Positions 25,691 to 34,291 of a DNA stretch of 46,111 nt are shown in pieces. The DNA is from Paracoccaceae bacterium (lineage in GTDB: Bacteria; Pseudomonadota; Alphaproteobacteria; Rhodobacterales; Rhodobacteraceae): assembly GCA_020446815.1 (NCBI GenBank), contig JAGRDY010000016.1:1-46111 (forward strand). Reading direction: 5' to 3'. Positions within the stretch are counted from its first letter, which is position 1. Each line of letters starts with the position of its first letter. The translations under genes were made by a program, and so were the position numbers. A model generated the notes under the pieces. The model was not told the DNA's origin. It saw only the letters and a program-made list of their open reading frames with translations, and ran no database searches.

Positions 25691-26737
25691 ATGTATCACG
25701 CGCCAACCAGGCCCGGCTATCGCAGCCCGACGAAGGTACTTTCGGCAGCGGCGACCGGCGCGGCCTCCCTGTTCCAAGAATATCATGGCGATGTCGATTC
25801 GATATTCGGGGTTGCGGGGATCGACCCCTGCGAAGTCGACGATCCGGTGAACGAACTGAATCTCGGGCAGTTCTGCAAGCTTTTCGAGGTCGCCGCGCGC
25901 AGAACCGGCAATGACAATATCGGTCTGGAATTCGGCCATGGCTTTCAGCCGCGCCATCTTGGCGCTCTGGGATTTGCGGCGATAAGTTCGCCGACGCTGG
26001 CATCGGCATTGCGAAATCTTGAGATGTTCTTTCCGGCCCACCAGGGAAAGACACAGTTTTCGCTGAGCCAGGACAGCGAAGTTCTTTGGCTGCGGTATCG
26101 TATCTATGATGAACGTATCGAGCAGCGCCGCCAGGACGCCGAGCTTTCTCTCGGCATGTTCTGCAACATTTTCCGCGAGGCGCTCGGCCCGCAATGGGCG
26201 CCGCTTGAAGTGCGCTTCGAACATGCCCGCCCGGACGGGCACAAGGACCACGAAAAGTGCTTTGGTGCACCGGTGAAGTTCGGCCGCCAGACCAATGCCC
26301 TGGCCTTCTTGCGGCGCGATCTGGACGCAAGAATGCCAAACCCGGATCCCTATCTTTTTTCCATGGTCCGGTCGTTTCTGGAATCCCGCCAGCCCGCCAA
26401 ACACGACGCCGAGGCATTTGCCGCGTGGATCCGCACCGAGATCTGCAGCCGGCTTGGCCGTGGCCTGCCGACATTTCACGATGTGGCCGAATATCTGGGC
26501 CTGCCCGAATCTGTCTTTCAGCAACAACTCAAACTCAACAACGTCGCCTTCAGCGATATCCAGCGTGCCGCACGCCAGGAGCTCGCGATGCACTATCTCG
26601 GCAACCCCGACATGACGCTTTCTGAAATAGCCTATGCACTTGGCTATTCCGAACTGTCGGCGTTTTCCAGGGCGTTCCGAAGCTGGACCGGCACGAGCCC
26701 ACAGCGCTACCGGCGGGGCAATGACTTGCGCGCATGA
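25691..26737 (+). CDS. AraC-family transcriptional regulator (OruR-like N-terminal domain)
   Basis: A 348-residue regulator from the ATG at 25691; an in-frame TTG at 25652 would add 13 residues but has no better ribosome-binding site. The first ~200 residues match the AraC ligand-binding domain found in OruR-like regulators (FCKLFEVAARRTGNDNIGLEFG, HLGALGFAAISSPTL). The C-terminal ~100 residues carry two helix-turn-helices ending in MTLSEIAYALGYSELSAFSRAF and TGTSPQRYR. It is divergent from the importer operon across 259 bp and most likely activates it. Confidence 0.92.
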   Translation: MYHAPTRPGYRSPTKVLSAAATGAASLFQEYHGDVDSIFGVAGIDPCEVDDPVNELNLGQFCKLFEVAARRTGNDNIGLEFGHGFQPRHLGALGFAAISSPTLASALRNLEMFFPAHQGKTQFSLSQDSEVLWLRYRIYDERIEQRRQDAELSLGMFCNIFREALGPQWAPLEVRFEHARPDGHKDHEKCFGAPVKFGRQTNALAFLRRDLDARMPNPDPYLFSMVRSFLESRQPAKHDAEAFAAWIRTEICSRLGRGLPTFHDVAEYLGLPESVFQQQLKLNNVAFSDIQRAARQELAMHYLGNPDMTLSEIAYALGYSELSAFSRAFRSWTGTSPQRYRRGNDLRA

Positions 26738-26787
26738 TGCGTGTTACAAACCGCGGTCGTCGTCGATAAAATGTCGTCGATGGAATA

Positions 26788-26864
26788 TGGCGCACCCGGA
26801 GCGATTCGAACGCCCGACCCTCAGATTCGTAGTCTGATGCTCTATCCAGCTGAGCTACGGGTGC
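26788..26864 (-). tRNA. tRNA-Arg (anticodon ACG), CCA encoded
   Basis: 77 nt. The acceptor stem GCACCCG (from 26864) pairs perfectly with CGGGTGC. The D arm is GCTCAGCTGGATAGAGC. The anticodon stem TCAGA/TCTGA holds loop CTACGAA with anticodon ACG, read as inosine-type arginine tRNA. The T arm contains TTCGAAT. Discriminator G is followed by a genomically encoded CCA (26790-26788). The 3' end points towards the BMC locus. Confidence 0.97.
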
Positions 26865-26873
26865 GTGGGGTGG

Positions 26874-26902
26874 CGTTTAGCCGCCCGTGCGCGGCATTGC
26901 AA
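26874..26902 (-). promoter_or_regulatory. candidate promoter of tRNA-Arg
   Basis: On the minus strand, -35 TTGCAA (26902-26897), 17-bp spacer, -10 TAAACG (26879-26874), with the tRNA 5' end 10 bp further on. Spacing and position fit a tRNA promoter. Confidence 0.55.
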
Positions 26903-27044
26903 GGGCAAAACCCGAGCCATTCAACGCGCGCAAGGCCGCGCCCGAACACGGCGGGCACATATCGGATACGGGACGCGGGCGGGTATCGTTAGGGGGGGGT
27001 CGCAATCTGGCGGCCTGCGCCCTTGCGGCCCCGGCGCGCGCCTC

Positions 27045-28466
27045 TCAGGACGGTTGCGACAACTGGGACTGGAACAGTTCGCGCGGAAGGTGGATGACAA
27101 ACTCGGTGCCGTCGCTTCCCGTGCGAAGCAGTTCAAGACGGCCGCCATGGCCGCGCACGAGTTCGGCGGCGATGGCGAGCCCAAGCCCCGTACCGCCTTT
27201 GCGGGTGCCCGCCTGGAAGGGCTGGAACAGATGCTCGCGGGCGCGTTCGGGAAGCCCCGGCCCGGTATCGCCGACCCTGATCCACCATCCGGCATCTTCA
27301 TCGCCGGCGCCGATCTCGATGGTGCCGGGCTGCCGCGTGGCGTCGATCGCCTGATGGGCATTGCGCACGAGATTGGTCAACACCCTGTGCAATTGCTCCT
27401 GATCGGCGCGAACCGACAGATTGGCGGGCACATCCGTGACAAATTCGATGTTTGTTTCGCCGGACGCCAGTTTTTCGCTTTCGATGACATCGCGCACCAG
27501 GCCGGACAGCATGAACCGGGTCATGGCGGGCGGCGGTTCTTCGGCCTTGCCGAAGGCAAGGGTGGTTTCGCACAGATTGACGGCGCGGCTGATCGAATTC
27601 ACCAGTTTCGGCGCCGCGCGCTTGACCATCGGATCGTCGCTACGTTCCATCCGGTCGGCGAAAAGCTGGGCGGTCGTCAGGATGTTGCGCAGATCATGGC
27701 TTATCTTGGCAACCGCTTCGCCCAGTTGCGCCAGACGATCCTTCTGGCGCAATGCGCTTGTCAGTTGGCGCTGCATCGTTTGCAGCGCGGCCTCGGCATC
27801 GTAAAGCTCGGTAACGCGTGCGCGCGGCTCGATGAAGCTGCGGGCGTCTTCGGGCGCATCGGCATAGGCGCTCATGTGGCTGACAACACGGCGAATGGGA
27901 GACACGATCAGCCTTTGAACGGCAAGAAACAACAGCAATGCCGTAAGAACCGAGATCACCGCCGAAAGCCCCAGAATCCTGATACCGTAATTGATCATGG
28001 CGGCGCGCATCGGGCCGGTATCCATCGTCACCTCGATCAGCAGACCGGCCCGTTTTACCGGATCGCCGATTACGCGGATCATCCGGTTTTGCGGGTCGAG
28101 CAAGCAGGCCACCGCATCGCGGATCAATTCCCAGGCCGGGGCATCGCGCAGATCGAAACTGCGCTCGATCGGTGCGGGGATCGGCGAGGACAGGACCAGT
28201 TGGCGCACCTCGTCGCGGCGCAAGACGACGTTGTAGACCTCGGCATTGGCCAAAAGCTCTCTTTCCAGGTTTTCGTCAATCATCTCGTCGGTGGCCAAAA
28301 GGGCGAGCGAGGCGATCTGCGCCCGCTCGAGCCGCGACAGGATGTAATCTTCGCGAAACCGCGCGACCGAAGGCACGAAGATCAACACTTCGGCGATCAT
28401 GACGAACAGGATCGTCAGTAACAGAAACCGGCCTGAAAGCGAGTTGAGAAACATCCGTCGTCCCAT
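27045..28466 (-). CDS. membrane sensor histidine kinase
   Basis: About 473 residues from the ATG at 28466; a second ATG at 28454 is equally plausible, and one at 28520 would lie only about 9 bp from the predicted transcription start. A first transmembrane helix is at about 13-33, a ~130-residue periplasmic sensor region follows, and a second helix is at 163-186. Then come a HAMP-like linker, a long helix, and the H box VAKISHDLRNIL with H257. The ATPase domain has NLVRNAHQAID, GDTGPGLP and GTGLGLAIAAELV. No response regulator is adjacent. It stands divergent from rpmH. Confidence 0.92.
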   Translation of the reverse strand: MGRRMFLNSLSGRFLLLTILFVMIAEVLIFVPSVARFREDYILSRLERAQIASLALLATDEMIDENLERELLANAEVYNVVLRRDEVRQLVLSSPIPAPIERSFDLRDAPAWELIRDAVACLLDPQNRMIRVIGDPVKRAGLLIEVTMDTGPMRAAMINYGIRILGLSAVISVLTALLLFLAVQRLIVSPIRRVVSHMSAYADAPEDARSFIEPRARVTELYDAEAALQTMQRQLTSALRQKDRLAQLGEAVAKISHDLRNILTTAQLFADRMERSDDPMVKRAAPKLVNSISRAVNLCETTLAFGKAEEPPPAMTRFMLSGLVRDVIESEKLASGETNIEFVTDVPANLSVRADQEQLHRVLTNLVRNAHQAIDATRQPGTIEIGAGDEDAGWWIRVGDTGPGLPERAREHLFQPFQAGTRKGGTGLGLAIAAELVRGHGGRLELLRTGSDGTEFVIHLPRELFQSQLSQPS

Positions 28467-28535
28467 GTTCGGCAAACCGGCGTTGCACAAGATGCCGGGC
28501 TCTTGGCTTGCGTGAACCATTTGTTGGCCAGCTAT

Positions 28536-28563
28536 AGAATAGGCAATTGAACCTGCTTGTAAA
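28536..28563 (-). promoter_or_regulatory. candidate promoter of the sensor kinase gene
   Basis: Minus strand -35 TTTACA (28563-28558), 16-bp spacer, -10 TATTCT (28541-28536). The predicted start near 28529 favours the kinase ATGs at 28466 or 28454. Confidence 0.4.
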
Positions 28564-28658
28564 ACCTCTCGTACGCATCAATCGTGCGCAGACCGCCCGA
28601 AGCGCCCATATGCCACCGATCTGGCGGCTGTTCGGGTGAAAATTCTCTGGCGGGCGAG

Positions 28659-28687
28659 TTGACTCGGTTGCCCTGTGGGTCTATGAG
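28659..28687 (+). promoter_or_regulatory. candidate promoter of rpmH-rnpA-yidD-ttcA
   Basis: -35 TTGACT (28659-28664), 17-bp spacer, -10 TATGAG (28682-28687). The transcript would start near 28694, about 60 nt before the rpmH ATG. Confidence 0.6.
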
Positions 28688-28754
28688 CCGGGCTTCGAAT
28701 GAATGTGGCCTTCGAATTCCCTGGATTTGGGCCCCCCCTACCGGAGTTGCCGCC

Positions 28755-28889
28755 ATGAAGCGTACTTTTCAACCTTCCAACCTCGTGCGTACCCGCCGCC
28801 ACGGTTTTCGCGCGCGGATGGCGACCAAGGGCGGGCGGCGCATTCTGAACGCCCGTCGGGCCAAGGGCCGCAAATCGCTTTCGGCCTGA
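28755..28889 (+). CDS. rpmH: 50S ribosomal protein L34
   Basis: A 44-residue, very basic protein that matches L34 over its full length: [20 protein letters not shown] at the start, then [19 protein letters not shown]. It heads the conserved rpmH-rnpA-yidD unit. It is 37 bp upstream of rnpA and is preceded by a clear promoter. Confidence 0.98.
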   Translation: MKRTFQPSNLVRTRRHGFRARMATKGGRRILNARRAKGRKSLSA

Positions 28890-28926
28890 AGATAACAAAG
28901 GCTGAAGAAACTCAAAGGCAATCGGC

Positions 28927-29349
28927 ATGAAACCGCCGGAGGCACCCGTGCAAGGCCAGCCAGGCAGTGCTTCGGTGAAGCCCCCGGCGGTTGCGGTTTG
29001 CACCGTCTTGTCGAAGCGGCGCGATTTTCTTCTGGCGGCAAAGGCACGGCGTCGAGCCACGGCAGGGTTCCTTTTGCAGGCCAGACGGCGCCTTCGCGAT
29101 GAGAAGGTGGATGGCTCGATTCTCCGTATCGGCTATACCTGTTCCAGGAAACTGGGAAATGCCGTGACACGAAACCGGGCCAAGCGCAGGCTCAGGGCCA
29201 TTGCGCGCGATGTACTGCCGTCACATGGGCGGCAAGGCTGGGATTATGTGCTGGTCGGCCGCCCTGAAACCTCGGTGACCCGCGAATACGCATCATTGCG
29301 GGGTGATCTGGTCGCGGCGCTGGCCAAAATCCATGCCGGTGCGGCATGA
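28927..29349 (+). CDS. rnpA: ribonuclease P protein component
   Basis: A 140-residue protein subunit of RNase P that assists the RNA subunit in 5' maturation of tRNAs. The central RNR-type motif is visible in CSRKLGNAVTRNRAKRRLRA at about 71-90, preceded by RRDFLLAAKARRRAT and followed by WDYVLVGRPET. About 20 residues at the N-terminus (Pro/Ala rich) are a non-conserved extension. The stop overlaps the yidD start by four bases (ATGA). Confidence 0.96.
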   Translation: MKPPEAPVQGQPGSASVKPPAVAVCTVLSKRRDFLLAAKARRRATAGFLLQARRRLRDEKVDGSILRIGYTCSRKLGNAVTRNRAKRRLRAIARDVLPSHGRQGWDYVLVGRPETSVTREYASLRGDLVAALAKIHAGAA

Positions 29350-29591
29350 CCCCGCTGGCCCGGATCGTCGCGCTGCCGGTGCGTGCTTACCGGCTGTTGC
29401 TCAGCCCCTGGGTCGGTCACGGGTGCCGGTTTACCCCGACCTGTTCCGCCTATGCCTTGCAGGCGCTGGAAACGCATGGTGCCTTCAAGGGTAGCTGGCT
29501 TGCCGCAGGGCGCGTGTGCCGGTGTCATCCCTGGGGCGGGGCCGGGTTCGATCCCGTACCGGAACGAAAGAACGGGAAACCCGATGCTTGA
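29346..29591 (+). CDS. yidD: membrane protein insertion efficiency factor YidD
   Basis: An 81-residue protein of the YidD family, which helps YidC-dependent membrane insertion at the cytoplasmic face. The signature [19 protein letters not shown] is present, with further cysteines in [17 protein letters not shown]. It begins with the amphipathic [18 protein letters not shown]. It overlaps rnpA at its start and ttcA by 8 bp at its end. Confidence 0.97.
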   Translation: MTPLARIVALPVRAYRLLLSPWVGHGCRFTPTCSAYALQALETHGAFKGSWLAAGRVCRCHPWGGAGFDPVPERKNGKPDA

Positions 29592-30429
29592 TGAAAGCGA
29601 CGACATTCACCCCCTGTTCCAGGGCGCGCCCAAATCGACGTCATTCAGAAAGCTGCGCAAACGCATTGTCCGCCAGACCCGCGAGGCGATTGAGACTTAC
29701 GGCATGGTCGAGCGCGGCGCGCGCTGGCTGGTGTGCCTGTCCGGCGGCAAGGACAGCTATACTTTGCTGGCGGTGCTGCACGAACTGCAATGGCGCGGCC
29801 TGTTGCCGGTGGATCTGCTGGCCTGCAATCTCGATCAGGGGCAGCCGGGATTCCCCGCCACGGTCTTGCCGGAGTTTCTGGCCAGCAAGGGCGTCGCCCA
29901 TCGGATCGACTACCGTGACACCTATTCGATCGTCACCGACAAGATACCGGCGGGGCAGACCTATTGTGCGCTTTGTTCGCGGCTTCGGCGCGGCAACCTT
30001 TATCGGATTGCCCGTGAAGAAGGCTGTTCGACCGTGGTGCTGGGCCATCACCGCGACGACGTTCTTGAGACATTCTTCATGAACCTTTTTCACGGCGGCA
30101 GATTGGCAGCGATGCCAGCGAAGCTGATGAACGAAGAGGCGGATCTGGTCGTTTGCCGCCCCCTGGCCTTCGTCGCCGAGGCGGATTGCGAGAAATTCGC
30201 CAGGGCGATGAACTATCCGATCATCCCATGTGATCTTTGCGGATCCCAGGATGGGTTGCAGCGCCAGCAGGTCAAGAAGATCCTCGATGACTGGGAAACG
30301 CGCAGCCCCGGCCGTCGGCAGGTGATGTTCCGGGCATTGATGAATGCCAGACCGTCACATCTGCTCGATACGGCATTGTTCGATTTCGCGGCGCTTGCCC
30401 CGGCAAAGCCAACCGCAGATGATTTTTGA
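29584..30429 (+). CDS. ttcA: tRNA 2-thiocytidine(32) synthetase TtcA
   Basis: A 281-residue PP-loop ATPase that thiolates C32 of certain tRNAs using a [4Fe-4S] cluster. The start at 29584 ([12 protein letters not shown]) overlaps yidD. The PP-loop SGGKDS is at 53-58. The cluster-type CxxC is C128/C131 in [12 protein letters not shown], with further cysteines C216/C219 in [26 protein letters not shown] is the other family signature. It is a normal member of this alphaproteobacterial neighbourhood; tRNA-Arg, one of the known target types, is close by, perhaps by chance. Confidence 0.95.
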   Translation: MLDESDDIHPLFQGAPKSTSFRKLRKRIVRQTREAIETYGMVERGARWLVCLSGGKDSYTLLAVLHELQWRGLLPVDLLACNLDQGQPGFPATVLPEFLASKGVAHRIDYRDTYSIVTDKIPAGQTYCALCSRLRRGNLYRIAREEGCSTVVLGHHRDDVLETFFMNLFHGGRLAAMPAKLMNEEADLVVCRPLAFVAEADCEKFARAMNYPIIPCDLCGSQDGLQRQQVKKILDDWETRSPGRRQVMFRALMNARPSHLLDTALFDFAALAPAKPTADDF

Positions 30430-30450
30430 CGAAATTTCCGGAAAATTCGT
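30429..30450. repeat. near-perfect palindrome after ttcA
   Basis: Two 11-base halves, ACGAAATTTCC (30429-30439) and GGAAAATTCGT (30440-30450). Ten of the eleven pairs match and there is no loop. AT-rich in a GC-rich genome, it begins at the last base of the ttcA stop codon and lies 90 bp before the GGDEF/EAL gene. The lack of a loop suggests a protein-binding site more than a terminator. Confidence 0.6.
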
Positions 30451-30539
30451 GCTTGCGTGTTAACCCGGCAGTCACGGTCGCGAACTAGCGTCGGCGCGAG
30501 AGGGACCGCGATTGGTTCCCAAGCCCGGAGACTGGCCCC

Positions 30540-32090
30540 ATGCCTTTGCACAAGACGACCCAATCCATTGCCGCGGTTTCGCGGATACTGATGCGGTCGA
30601 GAATGGCGGAAATTGTGGTCATGGCGCCTGCCGCGGTGCTGGCCGGCCATTGGTTCGGGGCCGAGGGTCTGGTCATCGTGGCCGTCGCGGTGCTGCCCGT
30701 CGCGCTGCTCGGCCAGGGCCGTGATCAGTTGCGCGCCAAGGCGCCTGGCGGCCATCACCTGGATGATGTCACCGGCCTGCCGCCGCGCCAGTCGATCATC
30801 GCCGCGCTGGGGCAGGCTTTCGACCTTGGCAGGATAAGCGGCCGCAAATCGGCCTGCCTGATCGTCAGCCTGGATGAAACCCAGCGGTTGTTGAACGATT
30901 TTGGTCAATCGGCACATGATCACGTTTTGCAAAAAACCGGCGAACGCATCGCCGGCCTGCTGCGTGAAACCGATTTGCTGGCACGTCTGGAAGGCGACCG
31001 GTTCGCCCTTGCGCTGACCCCGACGCTTCGCATGGATCTTGAATCGGCCATTCAAATATCGGTACGGCTCAAGAAGGCCACAGCCGAGCCGATCAGGATT
31101 GATGCGCTCACCTATTATCCGTCAACGTCGGTCGGCTTTTGCCTGGCCAGCCGGTCGCCGCTGCAAAGCGGCGCCTCGATGCTTTCTGCGGCCGAACTCG
31201 CACTGGAAGATGCGCGGCGCAACGGGCCGGGGGCCATTCGCGCCTATTCGCCGGAAATCCAGCACGCGGCCCATCTGCGCGACAGTCTGCGCGAACGCGT
31301 GGGCGACGCCCTGGACAGTGGCGAAATCATCGCCTACTTCCAGCCGCAACTGTCGACCGATACCGGCGAAGTCACCGGCTTTGAGGCGCTGGCGCGATGG
31401 AACCACCCGGAGAGGGGTGTGCTGGCACCGGCCGAATTCATGCCCACGATCATGAGCAACGGCCTTTCCGAACGCCTGAGCGAGGTCATGCTGGTGAACG
31501 CACTTGCCGCGCTGCGGCACTGGGACAGGACCGATCAGCGCGTCGCGACGGTAGCGGTCAACTTTTCGCGAGAAGAACTTAGCAATCCGTCATTGGTCGC
31601 CAAGTTGAAATGGGAGCTCGACCGGTTCGACATCGCGCCGAATCGTCTGGCGGTCGAAATCCTCGAATCCGTTGTCGCGGATGCGCGCAATGACATGGTC
31701 GTGCAGAATATCGGCGCATTGGCGCAGATGGGCTGCATGATCGACCTCGACGATTTCGGCACCGGCCATGCCTCGATCGCCAATATTCGCCGGTTCGCCG
31801 TTGACCGCATCAAGATCGACAAGACTTTTGTCGCCAAGGTGGATAGCGATCCATCCCAGCAGAAGATCGTTTCAGCGGTCTTGTCGATGGCCGAGCGTCT
31901 GGGCATCGCGACAGTGGCCGAGGGCGTCGAAAGCATCGGCGAACATGCGATCCTGTCGCAGCTTGGCTGTAGCTTCGTGCAGGGTTTTGCCATCGCCCAT
32001 CCCATGCCGATCGGGGACACACAGGCCTGGCTGCACAGGCATCGTGCCAAATTGCAGTCCACCCCGCGCATGAACCGGCGTACGGGTTGA
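30540..32090 (+). CDS. GGDEF/EAL protein, probable c-di-GMP phosphodiesterase with degenerate GGDEF
   Basis: A 516-residue protein with one or two N-terminal hydrophobic segments (about 24-58). A GGDEF-like domain (about 74-240) follows, whose signature is EGDRF at 151-155, so cyclase activity is unlikely. A C-terminal EAL domain starts near 250. The EAL motif set looks intact: FEALARW (EAL at 282-284), an N in VAVNFSREE, an E in EILESVV, LDDFGTGHAS, KIDKTF and AEGVES. The protein would therefore degrade c-di-GMP, with the GGDEF part perhaps sensing GTP. It sits between ttcA and yidC. Confidence 0.93.
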   Translation: MPLHKTTQSIAAVSRILMRSRMAEIVVMAPAAVLAGHWFGAEGLVIVAVAVLPVALLGQGRDQLRAKAPGGHHLDDVTGLPPRQSIIAALGQAFDLGRISGRKSACLIVSLDETQRLLNDFGQSAHDHVLQKTGERIAGLLRETDLLARLEGDRFALALTPTLRMDLESAIQISVRLKKATAEPIRIDALTYYPSTSVGFCLASRSPLQSGASMLSAAELALEDARRNGPGAIRAYSPEIQHAAHLRDSLRERVGDALDSGEIIAYFQPQLSTDTGEVTGFEALARWNHPERGVLAPAEFMPTIMSNGLSERLSEVMLVNALAALRHWDRTDQRVATVAVNFSREELSNPSLVAKLKWELDRFDIAPNRLAVEILESVVADARNDMVVQNIGALAQMGCMIDLDDFGTGHASIANIRRFAVDRIKIDKTFVAKVDSDPSQQKIVSAVLSMAERLGIATVAEGVESIGEHAILSQLGCSFVQGFAIAHPMPIGDTQAWLHRHRAKLQSTPRMNRRTG

Positions 32091-32473
32091 GCGGCTGGCC
32101 CGCGGGCGCGATCGCAGCCGCGGCCCTGCCGCCAGGGCAATGCGCCCGCAACGGAAGATTTCGATACCCTGCCGCCGCTGCTGTTCCGATGGCATTTCGG
32201 AAAAACCCTAGGCCGCCGGGACGCTGCCGCGCCTCCGGCACCCTCGGGCCCCTGGCGCAGTTCGATGGATCGGGGTCTTGCCGAAACACCTTGACCCGGC
32301 ACTTGCCGGCACGTTTCGCAAGGGCCCTGAATCGCCCTTGCCCATCCGGGCCTCTCACTTTCACGCCATTGGCGGCAGGCGATGCCCCGGATATCCCCTG
32401 AAAGGCCTTGACCTTTCGCCACCCGTTCTGTTGAACCTCCACTGATCTTGGCTGGACGGATGGTAAGTCCCTT
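32091..32473 (+). other. 383-bp region without a recognisable gene
   Basis: GC-rich leader between the GGDEF/EAL gene and yidC. TTGACC occurs at about 32291 and 32408, but neither has a good -10 at 16-18 bp. No coding frame with family resemblance and no strong terminator were found. It probably carries the yidC promoter. Confidence 0.5.
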
Positions 32474-34291
32474 ATGGACGATCAGAACAAAAACCTCATA
32501 CTCGCGACGGCGCTCTCCTTTCTGGTGATCCTTGTCTGGTTCACCCTGTTTGCGCCCCCGGCGCCCGTCGCCGACCAGAATGCGCCTGCTTCCGAAACCC
32601 AGCCGGTGGCCGCGACGCCGGCGCCGGATGCGGTAACCACTGCCCCCGCCCCCGCCGAGGGGACCGAGGCCGCTGCCGAAATCGCCACGGCGCCACGCAT
32701 TCGGATCGACACGCCGATGCTGGTCGGTTCGCTGTCGCTGCTGGGCGGCCGCATCGATGATCTGTCGCTGAAGAAATACCAGGTGTCGCTCGACCCCGGT
32801 TCGCCCGACGTGCGCCTGCTGGCCCCGTTCGGCAGCACCGGTGCCGATGCAGCCAAGCCGTATTACGCGGTCTATGGCTGGCTTCCGGCCGGCGGGCTCG
32901 ATCCGGCGCTGGTGCCTGATCCGCGCACCCTTTGGCAACAGGAATCCGGTAACGTTCTGGCCCCCGGCAAACCCGTCACACTCAGATGGAACAACGGCGC
33001 GGGGCTGATCTTCCGGCGGACAATCGCGGTTGACGACGATTATCTTTTCACCATCAGCCAAAGCGTCGAGAATAGCTCCGCCGCGACCGTCCGCATGGCA
33101 CCCTACGGCATTGTCGCGCGCCACGGCATTCCCCAGGCCCGCCGCATCTATGTGCTGCACGAAGGTGTCGTGCGCCTGTCGGACGGCGAGTTGCAGGAAA
33201 TCAAGTACAGCGCCATGCCGAAGCTCGACCCGATCGACCGCGAGGGACAGGCCGAAGTGATTGATGTCGCCCATGACGGATGGGTCGGATTTACCGACAA
33301 ATACTGGATGACGACGCTTGTGCCCGAATCCGGCCAGGCTTTCAAATCCGTCGCGAAATTCGTGCCCGGATCAGACATCTATCAGACCGAAGCACGGCTG
33401 CCGGTCATGGAAATCGCCCCCGGTGCCAGTGCCGAGGCCACGACGCGGCTTTTTGCGGGCGCCAAGGAATGGGAAGCAATCAAGCATTATCAGGATGATG
33501 TCGGCATCAAGGGATTCGTCGATTCCATCGACTGGGGATGGTTCTTTTACCTCACCAAGCCGATGTTCCGATTGCTGCACTGGCTTCACGGCGTGATCGG
33601 CAATATGGGCCTGGCGATCATTGCGCTGACCTTCATCATCAAGGCGCTGGTCTTTCCGCTGGCGCGCAAATCCTACGTTTCCATGGCCAAGATGAAGGAA
33701 TTGCAGCCCGAGATGGAGGCCTTGAAGGAATCCGCCGGCGACGACCGCCAGAGGATGCAAAAGGGGATGATGGAGCTTTACAAGAAGAACAAGGTCAATC
33801 CGGCCTCGGGATGCTTGCCGATACTGCTGCAAATCCCGATCTTCTTTTCACTTTACAAGGTTATCTACGTCACCATCGAACTTTACCATGCCCCCTTCGT
33901 CGGCTGGATTCGCGACCTGTCGGCACCCGACCCTTCGTCGATCCTCAACCTCTTCGGACTGTTGCCGTTTGCCACGCCGGAACCGGGATCGCTGCTCTTC
34001 ATTCTGTCGCTGGGGGTCATGCCGATCTTGCTGGGTATCTCGATGTGGCTCCAGCAGAAACTGAACCCGGCCCCGACCGACCCGACCCAGCAGATGATCT
34101 TTGCCTGGATGCCGTGGGTCTTCATGTTCATGCTGGGCAGCTTCGCATCGGGTCTGGTGCTTTACTGGATCACCAACAACACGATCACCTTCATCCAGCA
34201 GTACACGATCATGTCGATGCACGGCAAAAGGCCCGATATCTTCGGCAATATCCGCAATAGTTTCAAACGCAACAAGGCAGTCAAGAAATGA
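32474..34291 (+). CDS. yidC: membrane protein insertase YidC
   Basis: A 605-residue inner-membrane insertase. A first transmembrane helix (NLILATALSFLVILVWFTLF, about 7-26) is followed by a Pro/Ala-rich linker and the large periplasmic P1 domain. The conserved C-terminal core has FVDSIDWGWFFYLTKPMF, LVFPLARKSYVSMAKMKELQ, VNPASGCLPILLQIPIFFSL and LVLYWITNNTITFIQQY, about five helices in all. Its stop overlaps the MOSC gene by four bases. yidD, its helper factor, lies in the block upstream. Confidence 0.98.
   Translation: MDDQNKNLILATALSFLVILVWFTLFAPPAPVADQNAPASETQPVAATPAPDAVTTAPAPAEGTEAAAEIATAPRIRIDTPMLVGSLSLLGGRIDDLSLKKYQVSLDPGSPDVRLLAPFGSTGADAAKPYYAVYGWLPAGGLDPALVPDPRTLWQQESGNVLAPGKPVTLRWNNGAGLIFRRTIAVDDDYLFTISQSVENSSAATVRMAPYGIVARHGIPQARRIYVLHEGVVRLSDGELQEIKYSAMPKLDPIDREGQAEVIDVAHDGWVGFTDKYWMTTLVPESGQAFKSVAKFVPGSDIYQTEARLPVMEIAPGASAEATTRLFAGAKEWEAIKHYQDDVGIKGFVDSIDWGWFFYLTKPMFRLLHWLHGVIGNMGLAIIALTFIIKALVFPLARKSYVSMAKMKELQPEMEALKESAGDDRQRMQKGMMELYKKNKVNPASGCLPILLQIPIFFSLYKVIYVTIELYHAPFVGWIRDLSAPDPSSILNLFGLLPFATPEPGSLLFILSLGVMPILLGISMWLQQKLNPAPTDPTQQMIFAWMPWVFMFMLGSFASGLVLYWITNNTITFIQQYTIMSMHGKRPDIFGNIRNSFKRNKAVKK

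Noticed and set aside
26759-26781. 9-base direct repeat GTCGTCGAT beside the tRNA as an attachment site
   Set aside because: Too short, low complexity, both copies on the same side and only 14 bp apart.
9779-26864. BMC locus as a genomic island integrated at the 3' end of tRNA-Arg
   Set aside because: The tRNA 3' end does face the locus, but no integrase gene, no second copy of the tRNA end near 9800-10070, and no obvious base-composition shift were seen.
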